From positions 1-6,978 of the forward strand of contig JAFYKS010000049.1 in the NCBI GenBank assembly GCA_017537495.1: a stretch of 6,978 nt of DNA. The letters run 5' to 3'. Both the position numbers and the translations under genes were made by a program. Positions 1 through 5,610 of this stretch are shown here, piece after piece. A model generated the notes under the pieces. The model made no database searches and was not told the origin of the DNA. It worked only from the letters and a program-made list of their open reading frames with translations. The DNA comes from Bacillota bacterium (lineage in GTDB: Bacteria; Bacillota; Clostridia; Peptostreptococcales; Anaerovoracaceae). Each line of letters opens with the position of its first letter. The stretch's first letter is position 1.

Positions 1-1953
1 CAGCAGCTGCAGAGTATCGCTTGGACGTTCAGCAGCAGAACGGCTGCCATCCAGCCACTGTTTCATTACAGTAATTTCGCTGTTGGATGGGTTAATGCTG
101 TTAACAATGCTGTACTCGTAATTACCGGTCTGACCATTGTATCCACCGTTCACAGCGGCGCTGTAACCAGGGACAGACAGTTCGGTGATACGATAGCTGA
201 TGCGGCGTCCGTCTGCATCATATGCAGGCAGGTTCTTCACAGAACCATTTGTTTCGCCACTCTTAATCACGATTGCATCATTCAGGGCAATCCATTCACC
301 GCTATCCAGGTCATATTTCTGAACTGCCACGGTAATTTCAGGTACAGTGATGTTAGAAGGCTTTACCCAGCTCTTTTCAACAAAGATGTTGGTAGTGCCG
401 GTAATAGTGTTAACGAAGTTACAAGTAAAGTTGCCCGCAGAATCAGCTGTTAACTCTTCTGCAACAGTATTCGTATAGTTAGCAGGAATATTAACTTCAC
501 GAACATTATAATCAATTTCAACCAGAGCAGTTACTGGTTCAGCGATTACTGTTTCTGCAGCAGCTGTTTCGTCGGTCGTTGGAATATCACTGATTACAAC
601 TTCTTCATAGCGAGGCAGATTTTCAAAATATCCAACCCCGTTGCCTGTAATCTGCACAGTCTTGCCGGTAGCTTCTTCGCCCTTATACAGTTCGAAGGTC
701 GCGGTCAGTGTTTCTGCATCACCTGGCTGCTGCCATACTTTGGTCACTGTAATAGTCAAAGTATCATCAGCATCGTCACGGGTGTTGGTGATATTCTGAG
801 TACAATTACCGTAATTATCACAAGTCACGTCACTGTAGCTTGCAGTATAACCATCAACAGGAACTTCAATCACATAATATTCAATTTCAACACCGTCTGC
901 ATCGTATTTATCCAGGTCCTCAAAGGTATAGCTTCCCTCAAAGGCTTCGGACTCAGCTACAGGAATACCGTTTGCATACAGGATTACGGATACAGGGCCG
1001 TGCTGAGCACCACTCAGGTCAGCAGCCCATTCCTTGGTTGCGGTGAAGTCCACAGTACCTACACGGGTATTGATTACATCAGAGCCAACTACGCTGGATG
1101 CGTATCCATCAAATTCGCTCACTTCCTCAACAGTGTAGACAATTTCATGAACATCAATAATTCTTTCACCTTCTCTGGTGAAGTTATAACGCTGCAGGCC
1201 TGTGAAGCTGTACTGCCAGTTGTTAGCAGCGGTGACATCAGCGGTTTTAATCATCTTTCCATCCGCATACAGTTCTACGGTAATGCTTTCAGGACGGCCA
1301 TCAGCATCATCGCCATCCTTCCAGATTTTGTTTCCGCTGACAGTAACATCAGTCTCATCAGTTACAGTATTAACGATAGTGTACATGGTAGTAGGACCAG
1401 CTTCAGCAGTCTTATCGATTGCTACCTGCTGGTAAGCAGTATCACACTCTTCACCTACTGTATAGAGAATGGTCTGGCCATTTTCATCATACTGATCCAG
1501 ATTCATGAAGGAAACAGTCTCTCCATCATGCACATTTTCTAAGCGTTTTACTTCCTTACCGTTAGCCTTTAAAATTACATCCACCAATGCTGTGGTAGTA
1601 TTCATGGTATCTGGCAGCAGCCATTCCTTGGTAACAATAACATTTACTTTACCAGTAGCTGTATTAATCAGGTTCAGAGTGTCCTGTCCTTCAACCTTAT
1701 AGCCTTCAGGAACATTTTCTTCTACAGTATATGTATAGGTATTACCTTCCTCATCCAGAGCAATCATATTTTCGAATGTGTAACTCCAAATGCCGGTTTC
1801 ACTGTTAACGGTACAATCACTCTTGTTGATAACAAAGTCAGTATACCCAGGCATTGCAGTGCCGTTCTGCTTCAGTGTAACAGTGATGAAATCAGGAGTC
1901 TGGCCACCAGGACTACGCCAGGTCTTGGTAATGGTAACATCGGTATAGTCAAC
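1..1953 (-). repeat. Array of at least seven tandem Cna-B repeats in the adhesin
   Basis: These are protein-level repeats starting near residue 676. Each opens with a beta strand ending in K-x-W; the tryptophans are at residues 687, 786, 886, 984, 1082, 1204 and 1308, a period of 98-122 residues. The lysine two before each tryptophan is the expected isopeptide donor. The six complete repeats end in an N-T/S strand (N772, N870, N970, N1065, N1190, N1293), and each carries a central E-box such as YTVEE, YYVIEV, YNVREV or YRITEL. The third repeat (W886) has the canonical KDGDDADGRPESITVELYADG start. Repeat 7 is cut by the window edge. Repeats are diverged in DNA, so this is not a recent tandem duplication. 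Confidence 0.9.
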
Positions 1954-3978
1954 CAGCAGTTTATCTTCAACGGTACCGGCATTAAAAGCAGGCAGTCCTT
2001 CACCATAGGACAACGTAAATCCTACTGGATCAATTACTCTATAGCCGGAAGGCGCTGTTGTTTCAGTCAGAACATAAGAGTCAGCAGAAGGAATCCACTT
2101 GTCAAAAGTCACTTGACCAGTTTCCTGCCCCGCTACATCATTTTCTCCGGAAGTTGCAGCATCGCTCCATGTTTTGGCATTGTTTTCCAGAGTAAACTGC
2201 GCCCCCTGAAGTGGATTACCATCAGTATCTACCTTGGTAAAGCCCAGCTTAGCCGCATAACCCTTAACTGCAGGCACTTTGAAATGCATGGTCAGCAGAG
2301 CTTCATCTTCAGTAACGACTTTACCGGCGTCATTTAAATAAGACACTTTACCATCTTCTGTCTGTGTCAGATAGTAAACCAGCTTGGTTTCACCGTTGGT
2401 GAGATAGTACTGCTCCAGAGCATCCTGTACCGCCTTATCTGTATCGCCGCCTGCTTTCAGAGCGTCTTCGATAATTGCGTTTACATCCAGCTTCACAGTA
2501 TAATCCAGGTTGTAGGTGATTTTACAATCCATACCTTCCTGATAGTTATCCACTGCGTCACCATTCGGTTTTGTAATTGTAGTCGTGCTGCTTAACAGAT
2601 CGTTACGCAGATTCCAGCTCAGAACATTTCCATTAGTGGAAACCGCTGTTTTTCTGCTGTCAGGTAAGTCTTTCACTTCCATCAGCTTGATGTACTGTCC
2701 CATCGGGTCAGTAACCTTCCATGCGTCAACCGCCATCTGCATGCGGATAATCATTTCATCAAATGCCAGATTCAGCTGATCACTGTTATCTGCGTTTACG
2801 CACTTGTCAGAATACTGTCTCATCCAATTAAACACATCCTGACCTGCACCGAAGCAAATAGAGTAGAACTCAGCACCCAGCTTCGAGCGGATGTAGTTTG
2901 CACGTCTTGCAGGGTTGTTATAGTACTTATTATTGCTGCCAGTTCTCGCTTGGTAGCCATCCGGATATCCGTAAGAATCGATATTGTCCGTTGTATTTTC
3001 ATTTGGTTCGCCGTCAGTCAGGAACAGAAGGAACTTGTTGCCTACATCTTTGATTTCATAGCCGTCGCCATTGGTATTTTCTTCGCTGATTGTAAGCATC
3101 TGCTGACCCAGCTTCAGACCTGCATCAGAGTTGGTGCCATATCGGCCCCCCATCACAGAAGAATCAAAGCCATCGACAACCTTATCGATTTTGTCCTTTA
3201 CATCAAGCAAATTAGCATCTACATCACCATCATTCAGGTCGATCCAGTCCATAACGACATGAGCCGCACCCTCACCACGATTTTTTTTATCTTCCTTCGC
3301 ATAGGCTACGATGGAAAGATAACGTGCTGCATTCGGTGCAGTATAGGTTTCAGTTCCATTTGCCTGCGTCTGATAGCCTACGTAGTTTCGTACAAAATTG
3401 TAAGCAGCTTCCTGTGCCGCATCCAGAGGAAGGGTACCACCAGCACATTCATTGTATTGGTGTTTTCTACTTCCGGTTCCGTGCACACTGTCAGAGGCAG
3501 CCTTTGCACAGTTATTGTTCTTGCAGTGTGGCTGTACGGTTACAACTTGCCCACAGGTAGGACAATAGTCCATGGAAATGGATGCGTCGATTACCAGAAC
3601 CACCGCCGCGTCTGGTGCTACCGTACTTTCGGCAATAGCTTCAGTGGTTTCAACCTTCAGATGAATGTCAAACTCATTCTCCTCGCCTGTCGCTTTGATT
3701 TCCTTGGAAATCTTTACCTTTTCCAAATCTTTGTTGTTACTCACTTCAGGATTCGTTTTTTCTTCCTCTTCCATGATATACTTTTCACCATTCCAGGTGT
3801 AGTACTGAGGAACAGTCTCGCCCAGGATCTGTTTCTCTGCCTGTGTCTGAGCAGGGGTCACTTCTGCAAAAGCACCCACCTGCATCATACTGAAGCACAT
3901 AACCATTGCCAGGGTCGCAGATAAAATCCGTCTGCCTAAGCTGGCTTTGTGTTTTACACTTCTAGTTCCGTCCTTCAT
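1..3978 (-). CDS. Large secreted VWA/Cna-B repeat surface adhesin, C-terminus outside window
   Basis: I translated the minus strand from the ATG at 3976-3978. It stays open for 1326 codons to the left edge, so the C-terminus (where an LPXTG-type cell-wall anchor would be expected) is not visible. Residues 1-38 form a signal peptide with basic residues K11, R16 and R17, a hydrophobic core and an AFA|E cleavage site. A von Willebrand A domain spans about 122-416, with metal-site residues D131, S133 and S135, T282, and TDGE at 321-324. A DPMG-containing linker region follows (about 420-576), then a SpaA-like domain (577-675, LGFTKVDTDGNPLQGAQF and E639 in LTETTAPSGY) and at least seven Cna-B repeats from 676 on. 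Proteins of this plan are wall-anchored adhesins or pilus tips, with VWA binding a host or surface ligand and Cna-B forming a stiff stalk. Oddities: a Cys/His insertion at 137-178 and about 13 cysteines in the visible mature chain, many for a Gram-positive surface protein. The start is supported by a good ribosome binding site. The ligand is unknown. Confidence 0.93.
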   Translation of the reverse strand, partial: MKDGTRSVKHKASLGRRILSATLAMVMCFSMMQVGAFAEVTPAQTQAEKQILGETVPQYYTWNGEKYIMEEEEKTNPEVSNNKDLEKVKISKEIKATGEENEFDIHLKVETTEAIAESTVAPDAAVVLVIDASISMDYCPTCGQVVTVQPHCKNNNCAKAASDSVHGTGSRKHQYNECAGGTLPLDAAQEAAYNFVRNYVGYQTQANGTETYTAPNAARYLSIVAYAKEDKKNRGEGAAHVVMDWIDLNDGDVDANLLDVKDKIDKVVDGFDSSVMGGRYGTNSDAGLKLGQQMLTISEENTNGDGYEIKDVGNKFLLFLTDGEPNENTTDNIDSYGYPDGYQARTGSNNKYYNNPARRANYIRSKLGAEFYSICFGAGQDVFNWMRQYSDKCVNADNSDQLNLAFDEMIIRMQMAVDAWKVTDPMGQYIKLMEVKDLPDSRKTAVSTNGNVLSWNLRNDLLSSTTTITKPNGDAVDNYQEGMDCKITYNLDYTVKLDVNAIIEDALKAGGDTDKAVQDALEQYYLTNGETKLVYYLTQTEDGKVSYLNDAGKVVTEDEALLTMHFKVPAVKGYAAKLGFTKVDTDGNPLQGAQFTLENNAKTWSDAATSGENDVAGQETGQVTFDKWIPSADSYVLTETTAPSGYRVIDPVGFTLSYGEGLPAFNAGTVEDKLLVDYTDVTITKTWRSPGGQTPDFITVTLKQNGTAMPGYTDFVINKSDCTVNSETGIWSYTFENMIALDEEGNTYTYTVEENVPEGYKVEGQDTLNLINTATGKVNVIVTKEWLLPDTMNTTTALVDVILKANGKEVKRLENVHDGETVSFMNLDQYDENGQTILYTVGEECDTAYQQVAIDKTAEAGPTTMYTIVNTVTDETDVTVSGNKIWKDGDDADGRPESITVELYADGKMIKTADVTAANNWQYSFTGLQRYNFTREGERIIDVHEIVYTVEEVSEFDGYASSVVGSDVINTRVGTVDFTATKEWAADLSGAQHGPVSVILYANGIPVAESEAFEGSYTFEDLDKYDADGVEIEYYVIEVPVDGYTASYSDVTCDNYGNCTQNITNTRDDADDTLTITVTKVWQQPGDAETLTATFELYKGEEATGKTVQITGNGVGYFENLPRYEEVVISDIPTTDETAAAETVIAEPVTALVEIDYNVREVNIPANYTNTVAEELTADSAGNFTCNFVNTITGTTNIFVEKSWVKPSNITVPEITVAVQKYDLDSGEWIALNDAIVIKSGETNGSVKNLPAYDADGRRISYRITELSVPGYSAAVNGGYNGQTGNYEYSIVNSINPSNSEITVMKQWLDGSRSAAERPSDTLQLL
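1954..2250 (-). other. SpaA-like prealbumin-fold domain of the adhesin
   Basis: Residues about 577-675. The opening LGFTKVDTDGNPLQGAQFTL and the internal YVLTETTAPSGYR are the standard start and E-box of SpaA-like domains of Gram-positive pilins and adhesins. K582 and E639 are candidates for the isopeptide lysine and catalytic glutamate. The domain sits between the VWA-linked region and the Cna-B stalk. Confidence 0.85.
2731..3615 (-). other. VWA domain of the adhesin, with Cys/His-rich insertion
   Basis: Residues about 122-416. The first strand AAVVLVI leads into D131-A-S133-I-S135, the DxSxS part of the metal-ion-dependent adhesion site. T282 (in YGTNSDAG) and D322 (in LFLTDGEPN) are the likely second and third MIDAS elements. 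The usual DxSGS glycine is replaced by I134. Between the DxSxS loop and helix 1 (starting about L183) there is an extra segment of roughly 40 residues with C139, C142, H151, C152, C157 and C178. The rest of the fold is recognisable up to the helix ending near 415, followed by the DPMG motif that commonly follows VWA in this protein class. Domain limits are estimates by eye. Confidence 0.88.
3865..3978 (-). other. Signal peptide of the surface adhesin
   Basis: Residues 1-38 have a basic n-region, a hydrophobic h-region (about 18-34, ILSATLAMVMCFSMMQV) and an A-F-A motif just before E39, matching a type I signal peptidase site. No YSIRK-G/S motif is seen. C28 lies inside the hydrophobic core but is preceded by M-V-M, which is not a lipobox, so a lipoprotein is unlikely. 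Confidence 0.88.
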
Positions 3979-3986
3979 TTACATCA

Positions 3987-3992
3987 CTCCTT
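3987..3992 (-). promoter_or_regulatory. Ribosome binding site of the adhesin gene
   Basis: On the minus strand AAGGAG lies 8 bases before the ATG at 3976-3978. Another ATG just upstream (in GTGATGTAA) is followed at once by TAA, so it cannot serve as the start. This supports residue 1 as chosen. Confidence 0.85.
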
Positions 3993-4082
3993 TTTGATAA
4001 AATATAGCATATTTCATTGGGATTTTTAACTCGAAATAAATTATGTTTCCCAGAATCATACACTACACGTAATTATAGGTAC

Positions 4083-4118
4083 ATTATAAAATACTCCGGT
4101 TAGTTTTCGGTTAGTTTT
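4083..4118 (-). promoter_or_regulatory. Probable activator-dependent promoter of the adhesin gene
   Basis: A perfect TATAAT (minus strand, 4083-4088) is the best -10 box upstream of the adhesin. The expected -35 position, 16-18 bases further upstream (about 4105-4111), reads roughly ACCGAA and does not resemble TTGACA. Instead it is covered by a tandem 11-bp direct repeat (4097-4118). If the -10 is real, transcription would start near 4076 and leave an untranslated leader of about 98 bases. The box match is seen; promoter function and activator dependence are inferred. Confidence 0.5.
4097..4118. repeat. Perfect 11-bp tandem direct repeat, candidate operator
   Basis: The plus-strand unit CGGTTAGTTTT occurs twice with no gap (4097-4107 and 4108-4118). 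On the transcribed strand this reads as CTAACC, five bases, CTAACC. Six-base half sites at an 11-bp period put two protein monomers on the same face of the helix, as in PhoB/OmpR-family boxes (for example B. subtilis PhoP sites, TTAACA-N5-TTAACA). The position over the -35 fits a class II activator site. The identity of any regulator is unknown. Confidence 0.55.
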
Positions 4119-4227
4119 TCGACTATTGCCGCAGTTTTTTTTTACAAAAAGTATATATTTTATACATTTTAAAATTTCCTTCTCCACTTAAATCCAGAGT
4201 ACTCAAATCAATACAATGTCTGTAAAA

Positions 4228-4276
4228 AGCAAAAAAACAGAAAAAGCATTGAAATTTAAAATCTTTCAATGCTTTT
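4228..4276 (-). terminator. Intrinsic terminator downstream of rnpB
   Basis: Arms AAAAGCATTGAAA (4242-4254) and TTTCAATGCTTTT (4264-4276) pair perfectly over 13 bases around a 9-base loop. Read on the minus strand, the stem is followed by a U-rich tract (plus-strand A run 4231-4245, interrupted only by C-T-G equivalents). It lies about 35 bases after the rnpB 3' end and in the same orientation, so it should end the rpoD-trmK-nif3-rnpB transcription unit and insulate the adhesin promoter. Confidence 0.88.
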
Positions 4277-4308
4277 ATTCACTCGAACTCTTTAAGACTT
4301 CATATAAT

Positions 4309-4660
4309 AATCTGGGCACAGCTATAAGCCGGGTTCTGTATTTGACAATCATCTATCTCGACTTGCCATTGCTGACAAGCTCCAGCGACCTACCTTACCG
4401 GGAGGGAACGGGCAGCTCCCCTTAGCCCCTATTTGGTCTTGCTCCGGGTGGGGTTTACACGGCCAGCATGTCTCCATACTGCCGGTGAGCTCTTACCTCA
4501 CCATTTCGCCCTTACCACAGCCTAACTGTTTCGGCGGTATGTTTCTGTTGCACTTTCCCTATAGTTACCTACGCCAGACGTTATCTGGCACCCTTGCCCT
4601 GCGGAGCCCGGACTTTCCTCATACGCTTTCGCGCACGCGACTGCCTGCTGTACCCAGAAT
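4309..4660 (-). ncRNA. rnpB: RNase P RNA, bacterial type A
   Basis: This is the catalytic RNA of RNase P, which removes 5' leaders from pre-tRNAs. Minus-strand landmarks are the 5' conserved block GAGGAAAGTCCGGGCTC (4604-4620) and the 3' block ACAGAACCCGGCTTATAG (4322-4339), the two halves of the conserved core. In between lie CCACCCGGAGCAAG and CCAAATAGGGG, shared with type A RNAs such as that of E. coli, and a CCCGGTAAGGTAGG segment that likely carries the L15 element binding the tRNA CCA end. Helix P1 is formed by TCTGGGTACAG (4648-4658) with CTGTGCCCAGA (4311-4321), which sets the ends to within a few bases. The length of about 350 nt is normal. It lies directly behind the small membrane protein gene and before a strong terminator. 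It is probably read from its own promoter, from the upstream operon followed by processing, or from both. Confidence 0.97.
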
Positions 4661-4674
4661 TATTCAGTTTTAAA

Positions 4675-4683
4675 ATATTACCA
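4675..4683 (-). promoter_or_regulatory. Possible extended -10 promoter element for rnpB
   Basis: The minus strand reads TGGTAATAT here, an extended -10 pattern (TGn followed by a TATAAT-like hexamer) 15-25 bases before the rnpB 5' end. It overlaps the last sense codon and stop codon of the small membrane protein gene. No TTGACA-like -35 is evident at the right distance. Weak evidence; the alternative is read-through from the operon and processing. Confidence 0.25.
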
Positions 4684-4794
4684 CATCAGATATGCGAAAA
4701 TCTGAATGGAATATGTAACCATCATAGCTGCAATCAGAACAACTGCCATGACTCTGGCGATTTTCATCATTTTATCTCTTTTCTTGCCTGTCAC
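4678..4794 (-). CDS. Small single-span membrane protein, 38 residues, unnamed
   Basis: A GTG start at 4792-4794 is preceded 8 bases upstream by AGGGGG (4803-4808), a strong ribosome binding site lying in the 15-base gap after the nif3 stop. The product begins MTGKKRDKMMKIARV with six basic residues, continues as a hydrophobic span of about 20 residues (AVVLIAAMMVTYSIQIFAYL) and ends MW just before TAA. This predicts a single membrane helix with the basic end in the cytoplasm. An internal ATG-ATG at codons 9-10 is a less likely start because it has no good binding site. The plan (KK-rich start, one span, aromatic end) resembles the mini-proteins annotated as Prli42 or DUF4044 in other Bacillota, but I cannot confirm homology. 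Its place in the nif3 operon and its binding site argue that it is a real gene. Confidence 0.7.
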   Translation of the reverse strand: MTGKKRDKMMKIARVMAVVLIAAMMVTYSIQIFAYLMW

Positions 4795-4809
4795 TTCAAA
4801 ATCCCCCTG

Positions 4810-5604
4810 TTAAACTGCGCTGAACGGATTCAGGCAGATCTGTGATTCCACCACTTCTGCAGAATCACCAAGTGCATTTCTCAGAATGGATGCCATATTT
4901 TCAGTAAAAATCTGTTCTGAACCGTAATGTCCCAAATCAAGCAGTGTGATTCCCATTTCTCTGGCATGCTGTGCTTCATGGTATTTCACGTCTCCGGTTA
5001 CAAACAGGTCACACCCTGCCGCTGCAGCCAGTCTGAAAAATTCAGATCCAGCGCCGGTACAAAGTCCAACACGCTTTACAGTATGGTTCAGATTTCCTGC
5101 CAGACGGTAATTTCGGCTGTCCTGTCCTGTACGTTCCGCATACTGTTCTGCAAGTTCAGTCGGTGCCATGGATTCTTTCAGTTCACCCATTCTGCAGATA
5201 CCGGTTTCATCTCCCGGAATCGTCTGAATTTCAGTAAGTTCCAGAAGTTCTGCCAGATAATCATTGTTTCCGCCGCTGCACTTGTCGAAAGGTGTATGTG
5301 TAGCATACACGCTGATTCCATTCTGTATCAGTTTTACAATCATGTTTCCGGTAACGTATTTATCGTCAACCGATTTGATTCCTCCAAAAATCAGAGGATG
5401 GTGGCAGACAATCAGCTGCACATCTGAATCGATGGCTTCAGCAACCACATCTTCATTCAGCTCCAGTGATACCAAAATTTTATTAACATCAGATCCGTTG
5501 ATTTTATCCAGACAAATCTGCCAACCGGAATTATCCCAGCCTTCCTGGGTTTCCAGCGGTGCAGCAGTTTGGATGATTTCTGCAATCCGATTCAGTTCAA
5601 CCAT
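4810..5604 (-). CDS. Nif3-like dinuclear metal center protein (DUF34/YqfO family)
   Basis: 264 residues, full length for the short form of the family (E. coli YbgI about 247). It lacks the PII-like middle insertion that makes B. subtilis YqfO about 370 residues. Metal-ligand motifs are all present: H68-H69 in VCHHPLIF, H103 and D107 in THTPFDKCSGG, and H226 with E230 in LGHYGSEQ. The family also shows the GWDNSGWQ block (22-29) and the GDVKYHEAQ block (204-212). Family members form toroidal hexamers with a two-metal site. They are often annotated GTP cyclohydrolase 1 type 2, but the physiological substrate is not settled. The ATG at 5602-5604 lies 6 bases after the trmK stop; its binding site AGAGGGG is within the trmK end. 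Neighbourhood with trmK and the primary sigma factor is the standard Bacillota arrangement. Subunits are expected in the cytoplasm. Confidence 0.94.
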   Translation of the reverse strand: MVELNRIAEIIQTAAPLETQEGWDNSGWQICLDKINGSDVNKILVSLELNEDVVAEAIDSDVQLIVCHHPLIFGGIKSVDDKYVTGNMIVKLIQNGISVYATHTPFDKCSGGNNDYLAELLELTEIQTIPGDETGICRMGELKESMAPTELAEQYAERTGQDSRNYRLAGNLNHTVKRVGLCTGAGSEFFRLAAAAGCDLFVTGDVKYHEAQHAREMGITLLDLGHYGSEQIFTENMASILRNALGDSAEVVESQICLNPFSAV

Positions 5605-5610
5605 ATTATT

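Larger units (their letters stand above)
3979..4227. other. Intergenic region between rnpB terminator and adhesin gene
   Basis: This AT-rich stretch holds the adhesin ribosome binding site, the -10 box and the direct repeat described separately. It also contains a run of nine T (plus strand 4135-4143), an imperfect palindrome GTATA-tattt-TATAC at 4151-4165, a short GAGTACTC palindrome at 4197-4204, and a possible 14-codon minus-strand ORF (4123-4167). A TGGGA/TCCCA pairing in the predicted leader (arms near 4018-4023 and 4047-4052) is weak. I see no riboswitch consensus. Confidence 0.6.

Noticed and set aside
3883..3899. Lipobox around C28 of the adhesin signal peptide
   Set aside because: The residues before the cysteine are M-V-M, not the L-A/S-G/A pattern, and a good AFA signal peptidase I site follows at 36-38.
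2950..3924. Plus-strand ORF of 324 codons opposite the VWA region
   Set aside because: It lies wholly antisense to a domain with clear VWA motifs, its translation shows no recognisable domain, and it lacks a convincing ribosome binding site. It is a by-product of codon usage on the other strand.
3993..4080. Riboswitch or thermosensor in the predicted adhesin leader
   Set aside because: Only a weak 5-6 base TGGGA/TCCCA pairing around an AT-rich loop is visible, with no match to c-di-GMP or other aptamer consensus that I can recognise.
4151..4165. GTATA-tattt-TATAC palindrome as operator
   Set aside because: Five-base AT-only arms in an AT-rich spacer are expected by chance; it is mentioned only in the intergenic description.
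4485..4673. Short plus-strand ORFs across the rnpB region
   Set aside because: They overlap a structured RNA gene with clear conserved blocks on the other strand and have no protein-like features.
4927..5427. Plus-strand ORF of 166 codons opposite nif3
   Set aside because: It is fully antisense to a gene with all family metal-ligand motifs, and its product has no recognisable features.
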